This document shows positions 1-9,941 of a stretch of DNA of 64,000 bases, piece by piece. Source of the stretch: Solenopsis invicta (taxonomy: Eukaryota; Arthropoda; Insecta; Hymenoptera; Formicidae); contig NC_052664.1 of assembly GCF_016802725.1 (NCBI RefSeq), forward strand, positions 13,846,405 to 13,910,404, written 5' to 3'. The notes under the pieces are model-generated. The model did no database searches and had not been told where the DNA came from. It saw only the letters and a program-made list of their open reading frames with translations. How positions within the stretch are numbered: the stretch's first letter is position 1; each line of letters starts with the position of its first letter. The position numbers and the translations under genes were made by a program.

Positions 1-351
1 ATATATTTTTATTTTCTTTTAAATTTTATTTTGTCGTTAATTTAAGATATACAAATAGTATCAATGAAAGTTATTTTTTTTTTATTACGTATATCTGTTT
101 GTAATATTGTATTTCACATATAAAATAATAGAAGAAAGTAGATTTTCAGCATTAAACTGAACAAAAAAAAAAACATATAATAAGTATATTATCATTTTCG
201 TATCCGATTTACTTAAAAAATCTGTCATTGATTTTAATTTAATAGTACAATTTTATCTCTTTTATTTCTTGTCTCGAATTATTTTATATTAAGATCAATT
301 GATAAAACAAATATTTACATTGTTTATAGATTATGCACTTATTTGTTCTAG
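1..351 (+). other. Intron upstream of the terminal exon (AT-rich)
   Basis: Very AT-rich sequence with no open frame worth calling. It ends in a pyrimidine-rich tract and the acceptor TTGTTCTAG just before the exon at 352, so it is read as the 3' part of an intron of a gene that starts left of the window. Nothing else is seen here. Confidence 0.6.
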
Positions 352-489
352 CAACTGATGCAACAAGAAGTATACGATATGAGGAGCAAGATGAGGCAAT
401 ATGAAGCAGAAATAAGAAAAATACATCATCTTATGACTCGCGTTGCGGATTTAGAAAATCGTCTGAGAGTACGATGCAGATACCAGTAA
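352..489 (+). CDS. Terminal exon of a coiled-coil protein (partial gene)
   Basis: A 46-codon frame (45 residues plus TAA) opens directly after a good splice acceptor and starts QLMQQEVYDMRSKM. It is rich in Glu, Gln, Lys and Arg, with Leu, Met and Val at heptad-like spacing (MRQYEAEIRKIHHLM, then RVADLENRLRVRCRYQ), typical of the end of a coiled coil. The codons are GC-richer than the flanks, and the stop is followed by a plausible 3' UTR with polyadenylation signals. The rest of the gene lies upstream of base 1. I do not recognise the family; many cytoskeletal, centrosomal and Golgi coiled-coil proteins end like this, so no function is assigned. Frame and exon status are fairly secure, identity is not. 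Confidence 0.6.
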   Translation, partial: QLMQQEVYDMRSKMRQYEAEIRKIHHLMTRVADLENRLRVRCRYQ

Positions 490-965
490 ATCGTGAATCT
501 TTGAACTTTTAGCGTTACTGAATCATGCCGAAATTATTATCAATACAACCTGATACTAATAATGAACAGTAGTAATACTATATACTCAATTAATAGTAAA
601 TAGGATTACTACTATTTTAATTAACAGTAGATAGCTGTAATATTTTTATCATGAACTTTTGCGCAAATATGTGGTGACTAATAATATCTTTCAATCAGAG
701 ATACGTATATAAAAGAAATTACTGTACATTTGAAAGAATATTTATTTTTGATTTTTGAACTACAAAGCGATATTGGTCATTTTAGTCACAAGATGCTGAC
801 GTAATAGTAGGCGTAAGATTTATGCGGAATCGTTTCTTCCGTGAAATATCACTGCCATCATTTAGTGTTTGTTATATTTTTCAAGCAAATAATACTAATA
901 GTACAATTTAAATATTGATTATTTGTACTCAGCTTTACAATAAAATAAAGTGAATTCTGCATTTT
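490..965 (+). other. 3' UTR of the coiled-coil gene with polyadenylation signals
   Basis: AT-rich sequence after the stop codon. Two overlapping AATAAA hexamers lie at 939-944 and 944-949, about 450 bases past the stop, and are the first good polyadenylation signals on the + strand. Cleavage is expected near 960-970. No other feature is seen. Confidence 0.5.
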
Positions 966-1112
966 TGTATTCTTTTATAATATAGTTTTTAATAAAAATG
1001 CAAATAATGCATTATATAATATTAAAATATCTAATATAGAACATGCTCATAATGATCAGTTATTATTTTTGGAGATTTTTTAAAAATGATTACTAATACT
1101 TATAGTTTTATT

Positions 1113-1551
1113 TAAGCGAACATACTTACCTAGATGATGTGTCAAAATAAAACTTAATTTTATGAATTTTTTGTAGAAAAACAGAGAAGAGTCGAGTTTG
1201 TTTTATTTTAAAAATTGTATTTTTCTTTGTCATATAAATTTTATTAAGAAATACAGGAAATTACAAATAGCGTCGTTATACAAATTCCTATGAAACTTGT
1301 TTTCAAAAACATTGTTTGTGATGATCTTTAAGTTAATTTTCGAAATATACTTAAAGGTCATGCATCTTGAACTTCATAAGAATTTCAAGAATTAATAATG
1401 ACGCTATTTTTCGTTATTTTAAAATTTTAATAAAATAATAAAGAGAACAATACAATCGTTACATTGAAACTCGACTCCTTCATTTCGTTTTTCCACAAAA
1501 AATTAACAAAATTAGGCTTTGTTTTGACGTGCCTACGAGAGCATGTCCCTA
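1113..1551. mobile_element. TIR-bearing MITE-like element, TA-flanked
   Basis: Left arm 1113-1200 and right arm 1465-1551 are inverted copies of each other over roughly 85 bases. Matching pieces include GTCAAAA, the TTTTTTGT(A/G)GAAAAAC block and AGTCGAGTTT on the left, with their complements on the right. Both ends abut TA, which suits a Tc1/mariner-type target duplication. The ~265-base centre has no coding potential. It is read as a non-autonomous DNA transposon remnant; the superfamily is inferred only from the TA. Confidence 0.6.
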
Positions 1552-1621
1552 AGTCTAACTTTGTTAAATGAATAATAAACATTTATAAAGATAGAAAGTA
1601 GTTACTTTACTGTTACTTTAT

Positions 1622-1946
1622 TTTTTTATAATAACGATTTGGTAATGACGTACAATTTATAACAGTAATGGTAATACCAGGGTTGAAGAACGGTCACTTT
1701 TGACAAGCAATTTGTTGCATACATTACTTATTGAAAAAAGTAACTCGTTAGTCGACTCGTTACTGAACGCGCAAAAATAATACAAAAGTAACACATTACT
1801 TTACCTCGTTACGTAATGAGTAAAGTTACAAGTCAGTATTTTTCAATAAGTAATGATAACAAATTATCAAAAATGATTATCCAATCCTGGCCTTACTATT
1901 ACTATTGCGGAAAATTGTAACATTATTACCAAATTATAAAAATGTA
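1622..1946. mobile_element. Palindromic fold-back MITE
   Basis: A long imperfect palindrome. Bases 1622-1735 (containing TTTGGTAATGAC, CCAGGGTTG and TTACTTATTGAAAA) are matched in reverse by 1836-1946 (TTTTCAATAAGTAATG, CAATCCTGG, ATTATTACCAAAT). The centre is full of GTAAC/GTTAC words (ACTCGTTACTG, CCTCGTTACGTAATGAG). The CAGGG-like inner ends and GTAAC-rich centre recall hAT-type MITEs, but no 8-base target duplication was found, so the class is uncertain. Non-coding. Confidence 0.55.
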
Positions 1947-2968
1947 ATATAAAGAAGCAACAAGTTTGGCATTACTTATTGTAATTCGTTACTTTTTATG
2001 TTCTTCCACATACACAGTATTAGCGTTTAAAAAGGAATTAAAATCACCAAATTAGATCAAAATATATTGGATCGAGAAATTCTGTATCATTTTGCAAATT
2101 TAACTCTTTCTTTGTTTTTTTTATATATATCATTTCAGATATGAACCGTTTATAATAAAGTTGTAATTCCTCCTCCAAAATCTCGACCCCAGTCCATTCC
2201 AGTCAAACTCATAAGAGAATTCTATATGATGTTCTGTAATAACTAAAACTAATTCTGTAATAACTATATGTCATAGTTTTCTTAATGTAATTTCTATGTT
2301 CTTCTATTCTATTTTTTAAGTCTATGTATTTGCCTCGCATATAATGCTTCACAATTCAAACAATTGATTCTGTAGATAACACTGGAGCAAGAGAATTTAA
2401 GAGAGAGAGGTAAAGATAAAATATTTCATTGATATAATTCAAGTAGATAAAAGATATATTATAAGTCTTACTCTTTTATGTTATATTTTTTTTTATCAAA
2501 AATTATACAGTAACATATTACAATTTCGAAAAAAGCACTGTTTCCGGCATACTTGCACAAAAAATATATTATTATTATTATTAAAATAAGTAAATCTTAG
2601 ATCATAAATAAAACCTAAAACTGTTAATTTAAGAAGACATATTACCAATTTAGAATCAGACACGAAAGAAACTTTTTTAAATAAGTTTGTGCTACAACCA
2701 CACCTAATTGTAATTTCAAATGATTGAAATCATATAACAGCTGCACATTTTTTTCATGAATAGCAATTCACGAACAAAAACAGCCCAAAAATGAGGATTT
2801 TTACAAACGTTTATAAATATTTTGTATGCACAATACTTTCTACATGAGGCAAGTGTCTAAGAACTTTCCAACAGTACTGCAATTTAGAATTAAAAAAAAA
2901 TGAGTTTGTCTTTCATTAATTTTTATTTTTAAAAAAAGCTATATTCATATTACTTAAAAATTAACAAA
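1947..2968. other. Intergenic, AT-rich; contains the LLPH 3' end
   Basis: Convergent intergenic space between the coiled-coil gene (+) and LLPH (-). No coding frame or repeat structure is recognised. The complement of 2922-2927 reads AATAAA about 45 bases past the LLPH stop and is the likely polyadenylation signal of that gene. Confidence 0.5.
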
Positions 2969-4302
2969 TTATGAAGTATCCATAATTTTTTCCTTAATTG
3001 CTTTCTTCTGTCGTCTAGTAAGCCTTTTATTTGTCTTCTTGCTTGCTTTCTGTGTTTTTGCTCTGCCTTTTTTGTGTTTGACTATCTTCCTGTGGCTCAT
3101 CCATACCGGATAATTACCATACTGATCCCGCAATGTTTTCTTATTATACACTCTCACATCATCCACTTCCATTTGTTCTTCATTTGCCTCGATCTTAGAT
3201 TCTGAAGTTTCAACTTGCTTAGCCTTTATATCCTTTTTTACTTTTTTGGCGTTGACAACTAGCAATATATCAATACAATATAAAATATCATATATTACAT
3301 AAAACATTATCTATATTAAGTAATGCTAATAAAAGAACCAAACATAAAGTCATCGCATAATCAGAAGAAATATGTATAAATTTTATGAAGAATATCTTAA
3401 TGTACATGTGATGATTTTGTGTTTGGCTTTTTTATTGGCATTACAAAATATTTATTTGATTTATTTTAATTAAACCTATTGGATTATAATTTATCGAGTA
3501 ATTTATAAAACATTATATATAGAATCTTGTAGTGATCGTGGCATAAAGAGTCAGGCATCTGCTCTCTGTGCAAAAGATACAGATTCAAATCCTACTGAGT
3601 AAAAATAAATTTATTCAATCGCTACTTCTCAAGAGGTAATGGCAAACCACTAAGAGTATCTTGCCAAAAGAATCCATCTAAATTAGACCGTTTGGAACCA
3701 ACATTTAAGAAAGCAAAAACCTTTAGAAGGTCAAAAAATCAATTTTGTTTATTACATTTTATGAAAGTAAATACTAAGGATTAACTTAATAAGTTAAAAT
3801 CAGAGCACACTCATAAGGTCTCCAAAAAGAGTATTAAAGTTTCTTTTCAGTGTTTATTTTGTTTCTTTGTTTTTGAAATTACAGAAAGCTTATTTATACA
3901 AGCCTGAAATCGTTGATTAGCATAACACTTACGTGTTATAAGTACTAAAAATATACAAATAAATTGTACTCAATTTCTAGATTAATTGTTGGTTTTGTAT
4001 TTGTGAGTAAATTATAAAAAGCGTACACCACAAAAATACGTTGAGGGATCACACTTTGAGTTACGGACTAGAGAGAGCAAGAAAATCTTAAAATATTCTA
4101 TAAAAGTTTAGATAAACAGTGCATTAGTGCAAATTTTACCTGTAGCGATTTCTGCGATGTCAGACATTTCGATATCCTTAGACGTATTATTATCGTCAAT
4201 ACCAAGTGTTTTCTTTAGTCTATCTAATTCTTTTACTGCGTAACGTTCTCTCTTGATCGCTCTGCATTTTCTTCTCCATTTACTGCGCAAAGATTTAGCC
4301 AT
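2969..4302 (-). CDS. LLPH: LLP homolog (LLPH family), two-exon gene
   Basis: Exon 1 is 4302-4140 and exon 2 is 3258-2969 (complement); the intron 4139-3259 has GT-AG ends in phase 1. The join gives 453 bases, 150 residues plus stop, against about 130 for the human protein. The start MAKSLRSKWRRKCRAIKRER is the family signature, EIAT at the exon junction followed by VV matches the vertebrate protein, and the middle holds NKKTLRDQYGNYPVWMSHR, the conserved block of the family. The last 45 residues are Lys/Arg-rich and should act as a nuclear or nucleolar localisation signal. Known members are small basic nucleolar proteins linked to large ribosomal subunit assembly, and to synaptic growth in molluscs (LAPS18). 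The start is fixed by the conserved N-terminus. A SINE-like repeat sits in the intron on the opposite strand. Confidence 0.9.
3536..3745 (+). repeat. tRNA-derived SINE-like element in the LLPH intron
   Basis: The first ~70 bases look like a decayed tRNA: an A-box-like GTGGCATAAAGAGTCAGG and, about 30 bases later, a B-box-like AGATTCAAATCC. The body follows with GGTAATGGCAAACCAC and AGTATCTTGCCAAAAGAA, a central block of the kind shared by several animal tRNA-SINE families. The cloverleaf is not complete and there is no clean poly(A) or short tail, so it is an old copy and not a functional tRNA gene. The family name is not assigned. Confidence 0.5.
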
Positions 4303-4308
4303 TTCTCA

Positions 4309-4314
4309 CACGTG
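4309..4314. promoter_or_regulatory. CACGTG E-box in the LLPH leader
   Basis: A perfect palindromic CACGTG lies 7 bases upstream of the LLPH start codon, inside the presumed 5' UTR. In insects this E-box close to the transcription start is typical of Myc/Max targets among nucleolar and ribosome-assembly genes. The site is seen directly; use by Myc is inferred from the gene's function. Confidence 0.45.
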
Positions 4315-4824
4315 CGTATTTCAAAACGAATGCAGCTAAAGAAATAGGTTATGTTTCCACCTGTTTCCACCAACAGTTATACATGTAATAGGGAGACGAC
4401 TCTCAAAGAATCTGCGACTTTGCTTTAAAGTGCCTCTACGTTCATAAAATAGATACCGATTTTTCGAGACGCCATACGCCATCTCTACAACGTGAACATA
4501 CACTACGATGTCAATGAATATACATACATACAGTCAGTTAATACTTCGTAAAGAACATCAATCGCGTCTGTTGGCACACCTGACAAAGAGATGAGTGTTG
4601 AACGCGCGTTATACACGAACTTTAAATTTTTCCTATCAACTTATGCGCGATTTATTGAGTTGCAATTTATGCGAGCGCAATTAGGACGAGACACAAATAC
4701 TGAAATGTGGAGGCGAATAAATAAGTAGATACTCGTACAAATAAATTGACTCACCGTTCGCTGATCGCTCGATCCGTTCAGGTCCGTCTCAGCCGCCGCT
4801 TTCGAAGATCCAAGATCCTCCTCT

Positions 4825-5240
4825 CGATTCATACTTGGCACAAACGCGCGACACTTGGTTTGTTTTCGGCACCGTCGGTACTCATGCCCGTTAAAAACTC
4901 GAGATACGGGATACGGGGCAACGGAGAAGACGCGGATTGAACGCGCGACGCGACTTCGTGCCATCTCAACCGATATCATTTTGATGTCTGAGCGACACGA
5001 AGCATTTAAGATTCCCCTCACACAATTCGTCTTGATTCATATTTAGCACGAACGTGCGAGCCTTCATTTTTGAAATTCTCGAAACTCTCCTGGTGCTCAA
5101 GTGTGTCGGAAACTCGGAATAAGAGGCAACGGAGAAGCTGCGAAACACAATTGAACGCGACACGACTTTGCACCATGCATTTGACACGACGGATGTCGGT
5201 ACGAAGGCCGACACTTCACTTTCGGCAGTCCACGACACTC
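4825..5240. repeat. Tandem direct duplication, ~208 bp period, GC-rich
   Basis: Unit 1 starts at CGATTCATACTTGGCAC (4825) and unit 2 at TGATTCATATTTAGCAC (5033). The later landmark GGCAACGGAGAAG recurs at 4917 and 5125, again 208 bases apart, followed in both by TTGAACGCG and a shared CGACTT(C/T)G(T/C)(G/A)CCAT. Units are diverged but clearly homologous. Unit 2 runs into the left arm of the large hairpin next to it, so the duplicated sequence is arm sequence of that fold-back element. Confidence 0.6.
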
Positions 5241-5705
5241 TCGAAACATTTGCTCGCATCAAACACTCGTACGGGATGACGAGGATACGAGTTGAAATGC
5301 GCTGCGACGCACCGCGACCTTCCGCCGTGCTCTCTAACCGACCGACTGCCGGCACTGCGTACTGCGTAGCGGCGTGTCTGGCACGTGGTCACGCCCACGC
5401 GCCTGCGCACCGCTACCACCGCTGCTACGCAGTGCCAGCAGTCGATCGGTTAGGTAGGACGGCGGAAGGAAGGTCATGGCGCGTTGCGGCGCATTTCAAC
5501 TTGCATCCTCATTGTCCCGTACAAGTTTTTGATGCGAACGAGTGTCTTGAGAGTTTCGTGGAGTATCGGAAGTGAAGTAAATTGTCGAGCGTTTGTGCCA
5601 ACATTTGTCGTCAGTCGGATGCGATGTATTTTACAAAGTTGTGTCGCGTTTAATCGTGTTTTGCATCTTTTCCGCTGTTTCATATCCCGAGTTTTTGACG
5701 CAGAA
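5100..5705. mobile_element. Large GC-rich fold-back (long inverted repeat) element
   Basis: Left arm ~5100-5375 and right arm ~5415-5705 are inverted copies at roughly 75-80% identity by eye. Landmarks on the left, GTTGAAATGCGC, CGTACGGGA, CGCATCAAA, CTAACCGA and CACTGCGTA, all recur as complements on the right in reverse order. The loop is only ~40 bases and ends in near-perfect pairing (CTGCGTAGCGGCG with CGCTGCTACGCAG). All six frames are partly open because of high GC; none shows a protein family, and similar peptides on both strands simply reflect the palindrome. Fold-back transposons have this layout of long inverted repeats with tandem arm units. It lies just upstream of a Harbinger transposase remnant. 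Confidence 0.65.
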
Positions 5706-5767
5706 AGAAGATTATTGTAAAGAGCAAGTGCAAATCTTGCAGGTTTAAGCTAAAAAAAATATATTAT

Positions 5768-5949
5768 TTTAGATTGCCACCTCAATTATTTGATGAATTA
5801 CTAAAATTAGTAGGACCCATTATTACCAAAGAATAAATAATTCGTGATCCCATTTTACCTAAAACTCGACACATAACATTGCATCAGAAGATAGTATGAA
5901 ATCGATATCGTAATGACAATTATTTGATGAATTAGTAAAATTAATAAAT
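5768..5949 (+). pseudogene. Broken PIF/Harbinger (HARBI1-like) transposase fragment
   Basis: From 5771 the + strand reads RLPPQLFDELLKLVGPIITKE, then an in-frame TAA, then IIRDPILPKTRHITL and a second stop. This matches the N-terminal part of PIF/Harbinger transposases, where FDELL.LVGP is followed by an I..P..PKTRL.ITLR block ahead of the DDE core. No DDE residues are present. The QLFDELVKLIN stretch recurs at 5917-5949, so the fragment is partly duplicated. It is inactive debris and may be the source family of the adjacent fold-back element. Confidence 0.65.
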
Positions 5950-6620
5950 TATTAATTAATTAATTAAGTCTTTTGTTTTTCTTCGTGATAACACGTAAAA
6001 GACAAATACATGCGCAAAAGTTATTCCGCTGAAAACAGAAAAAGAAAACGATGGAATCGGCGGAATGAAGCCACTACCAATCACAAATGTTCCGCAGCCC
6101 TTCGGCATCCTATGTGAGCGCATCCTTACCAAAGTTTTTGAAATCTGCAGGTAATTCTCTGCTATAATCTACATTATTTTTGTATAACAGATTTATTGTA
6201 TTCTTCTTGGTTTTTGAACGTAATAAAAGACATTAAATAATATTTTAATCATTTTTTAAATTTAAAACATAAAAGAAATTAACAATAGCAAAAATAAATA
6301 CGTATGTTTAATGAGACTATCTCATATTATAATTACATGCTAATTTCTAATAATCAAATCTTATGTTAATTCTTTTTACATGTAAATATTATATATTATA
6401 TTTTATAAATTTTCAAACATTGAAATAAAAATGTATTCTTATGTTTACACTCAATTTACGAAAATATAAATACAGATACATGAATTAATGAAATAATTAC
6501 TTACTGAGTTACCCCATGAATACCTACAGAAAGGCAGTTTTTTAATAGAAATTTATCGGTAATTTAACAGTAATTTCTGCGTATTCTTGTAATTTTTCCG
6601 TAAGAAACAAGCCTGGCACT
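5950..6620. other. AT-rich intergenic sequence
   Basis: Mostly low-complexity AT-rich DNA with one GC-richer patch at 6050-6150 that has a short GCGGAA/TTCCGC inverted pair. No gene or clear repeat is recognised. Confidence 0.5.
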
Positions 6621-6626
6621 ATTTAT

Positions 6627-6775
6627 GCATGCAGAGTCGCTTTCTTACCTAAGCTTGATAGTAAAGATAATATCCTGACCAAGAACTTTAGACCTATCAG
6701 TTTAACGTTAAAAACTTTAGAGAAATTGGTTGATAAGTTCTTGAAAACTTCTTTGCTTACTAAACTTGGTTTCCT
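6627..6775 (+). pseudogene. LINE reverse transcriptase fragment (degenerate)
   Basis: The + frame reads ACRVAFLPKLDSKD, then ILTKNFRPISLTLKTLEKL and VDKFLK. This is the start of the RT domain of non-LTR retrotransposons (R1/LOA/jockey-like), where VxFIPKPGK is followed by YRPISLTSFLLKTLEKLVD. Three residues of the usual SFL block are missing, and the frame decays after ~50 codons into AT-rich sequence. It is a short dead fragment with no endonuclease or catalytic YADD nearby. Confidence 0.7.
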
Positions 6776-8575
6776 TTCAGTACATATAATATTAAAGTCG
6801 TATATTATACATATAAATCGTATACTAATATTAAAATCGTATAATATACAAGGGGAAAAATGAAATACCCTATTTTGTTGTTTTAAAATAACTTGATAAA
6901 TATTAACGCAACACAATTTTTATCAACACCAGTTTGTTAGTCATAGAATTCTAGCAATCAGTCTATAGATAAAAATTTATTAAATATATCTATATATTAT
7001 AGAATAAACGTAATTTACAATTTATTCAAAAGAGAAAATGGATGCATTTGTGAGCTGGTTCAAGGTGAAATATTAACAATTAATGTTAAATAAAAAGTAT
7101 TTTTAATTATAAAAGATCATAAATTAATGACCTTTCGTAGATTTTATATGCTAATAAATTCACAAAATAATATTTTATGAATATTTCAAAAATATATTTT
7201 ATTTGAAAAAGTTTTTTTTATAATTCTTTTACTACGCCATTATAAAATATTATGTAACGTCCACTGAGATTGTAAAGTCGCAAGAGCGGTCTTACGCTCG
7301 TAATGCAAATGACTCACAACCATCTTACGATCTCTTTCATTACCTATATGATATAATTTTATATATGCCGAATTCATAATACACACATACATACATTAAA
7401 TTCAATTATTATTTAAATATTGTTTGAATGCCACATTCAAGGTTTCTTCAAGCTAGACTACAGTTAAAAGATTAATATCTATTAACATAACTTAAAATAA
7501 CATAGAGAGTATACACCTGTAAAACTCACTGCTTCTGCAAAACTGAAATTTAGCTTTTATAAAAACACAGTGGATATTAATGACCAGTACCCTACAATGT
7601 CTAAATAGACAGATGAAGTAAGCAGTTGCTCGCAGAATTCTATGCGAATTATACTAGATATTATTATTTCACCACTCACACGCGCATCGCACGATCACTA
7701 TCTCTCCTTTATTAATTAAAATATGAAACTTTATTTTATTTATGGATTAAATAAGATTAAACTTAGGAATTATTTATTTATTTAAAATTATTTATTTATA
7801 CACTTACTTAATATTTATTATTTAACACATATTTCCATAAAATATTATTTTACATTATTAAAATTTTTTTTAATGTTTTAGATATTTATCTTATATAACA
7901 ATTGCAGTTTCCCACGATAAAAGTAATATTTAAAATCAAATTTATCTTAAAATAAAAACACGTTATATTTTTAACGTTATAAGGTTATATTTTTAAAAAT
8001 ATGAGAATAATTTATAACTTACAAATTTTATTCGGAAAGTATGGTCGTAAAACAAATAGAAAAACTATGTAGAAATCGGACTTTATTTTCCAAATAACCC
8101 TCGTATTTTATTTTTCTAATATAAGTTTTCTTACACTACTGTTATTCCTAAGTTCAAAAATATAATACTTGCATCTCACAAAAAATAAAGTTAAAAAAGT
8201 CAAAATATATGTCAAAATTTTGAAGAGGTATGCAAATTAAAAATATTTCTTAAAAAAATTATTTTTTTTTCATTTTTTGTAAATTTTTCAATTTTTAAGT
8301 TTTTTGAAAGATTTTGAAGAATTTAAAAATATTGTATAACAGAACGATGAAATCATAGAACCAATTTTTTTAAGAAAATTATTTTAAAGCTAAGAAAGTC
8401 TATTTTGAAATTTTTTGTTAATTTTTGTCTTACAATGTTTCAACAAACTATAGCTCATTAAAGTAAAACAAAAATATTTAAAATGTATCAATTTAAATTT
8501 TACGTAATTTACGAATAAAATATCATAGAAATGAAATTAAAAAACAAATATTTTTACAGTTTTTGAAAACCTGTA
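6776..8575. other. AT-rich intergenic sequence
   Basis: Long AT-rich stretch without recognisable coding, RNA or repeat structure; a GC-richer patch at 7260-7330 has no open frame. The complement ORF within 6623-6916 overlaps the LINE fragment antisense and is not taken as a gene. Confidence 0.5.
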
Positions 8576-9474
8576 TAGGGTAAAGTCGCCTGTTATAGAA
8601 TAGGTTCTCAATATGAGGTAGCAAGGTTTCTGCTACATTAATAAACGCATATGGTTGGCACCATCATAAACTTATTACTCTTGGTGTGAAATCTATTTAG
8701 TAGAAAATTTATTATTAGATTATGCGTGCGATCGTTGGAAAAAAATTTTTGAAATTGAATGTTGTCAAGTTTTATTGAGATGAGTCTTTAAACCTTGTTT
8801 ATTATAAAATAAACAATATTTGATAATAAATTCTGCGTGCAGTGATAGAATAAAGTCATATTAATAGATAAATACGGAATGTGATAATTTGCTTAATTAT
8901 AAATATTAGATTTGGTGATTGTAAAACCATAAAGCGTGGAACTCGTAATATGAGACACTAAAAAATTCCTATTGCCTATTCTGACTTCCAGAGCTTTCCA
9001 AAATGCTATAACAAAGTTTTTTATTGAGGACTTTTGAATTATGAGGCTTGAAAGTTATGGCTTTCAGCATTAGCACTGAAACTTTAAAATATCTCTAACA
9101 AAATTGATTTTGGAAAAAAATATTACATACAAAAGTTTTTGAGTATTGAAAGAGCTACTTGATTGGTGAATTAGATTTTGAGTCTGGAGCCTAATTTGTA
9201 CCTAGTAATATCCAAGTCGATAAGACCAATTTTATATAAAAGAAACCTTTGTGTCTCATATTAAGAATCCTTTTTTTTAATTAGCAAAATCGACAATTTT
9301 AACAAAAAATTTTATATACAACAAACTGTAAATATTATCGATTGCTAACTTTTGGCGATCAAACTTAAATATGTTTACTATAATTTGGTTATAAAAACAA
9401 GAGTTAATGATATAATTTAAATAAATTATAGTTTTTTAAAAAAAAGATATCTTATAATAGGCAACTTTATCCTA
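8576..9474. mobile_element. ~900 bp TIR element flanked by TA (non-autonomous DNA transposon)
   Basis: The left end GGGTAAAGTCGCCTGTTATA (8578) and right end TATAATAGGCAACTTTATCC (9453-9472) form a ~20-base terminal inverted repeat with few mismatches, each bordered by TA (8576-8577 and 9473-9474). Size is about 895 bases between the TAs. The interior is AT-rich, shows no transposase frame, and contains further partial copies of motifs such as ATGAGACAC and its complement. TA flanks suggest Tc1/mariner-type mobilisation. A second element of almost the same size and end style lies at 61.3-62.2 kb. Confidence 0.65.
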
Positions 9475-9713
9475 CATTTTTCTATCAAGATATTTAAATT
9501 TTAAACTGCAAAAAAGTCACAAACATTCTCAAATTTTTAAATGTCAGTGTATATTATTTTTATATTAGAAATATATGTTTTTAATTAAAATAATGTTTTT
9601 AATTTGAAAAGTAATTTGTAATTAAAATAACAATTTAAAAATGTTGTCTATTTTATGTAGTATTAAATAAATAACATGATTATTATACATCTTTTATGTG
9701 ATTCAGAATTTGA

Positions 9714-9941
9714 ATCAGACTAAAGTTTAACATATCCTATTATCGTTATCATGGTTTGTTTGGTATCAGAAGATATCTGACAACGATAAGAGAAGTACAT
9801 ATTTGCGATCTCGTACAAAGTGATACAAATATTTTTAACAAGTTAGCTGATAAATTCATTCGTGAACCGCAAGAGGAAGCACGCGTCTGTTTTCCGATTA
9901 ATGCTTTAAAAGCTATCGTCGAAGCAGTATCGGTCATTTAA
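9714..9941 (+). CDS. Candidate exon or gene fragment, unrecognised
   Basis: A + frame open from 9714 to a TAA at 9941 contains a convincing stretch: RYLTTIREVHICDLVQSDTN, then IFNKLADKFIREPQEEARV and CFPINALKAIVEAVSVI. Codon usage and amino-acid mix look like a real protein, unlike the flanks. A possible acceptor, TTTGGTATCAG, ends at 9767, so the exon may be 9768-9941. There is no ATG in frame, so it would be a terminal exon or a fragment. I found no partner exon upstream between 490 and 9714 and do not recognise the family. It could equally be a decayed retrocopy. Confidence 0.35.
   Translation: MRLKFNISYYRYHGLFGIRRYLTTIREVHICDLVQSDTNIFNKLADKFIREPQEEARVCFPINALKAIVEAVSVI

Noticed and set aside
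3536..3610. tRNA gene
   Set aside because: Only degenerate A- and B-box-like sequence is present; the cloverleaf arms do not pair and a SINE body follows.
5168..5575. 135-codon + frame and matching complement frames in the GC-rich region
   Set aside because: The same peptide-like text appears on both strands because the DNA is an inverted repeat; it is not evidence of coding.
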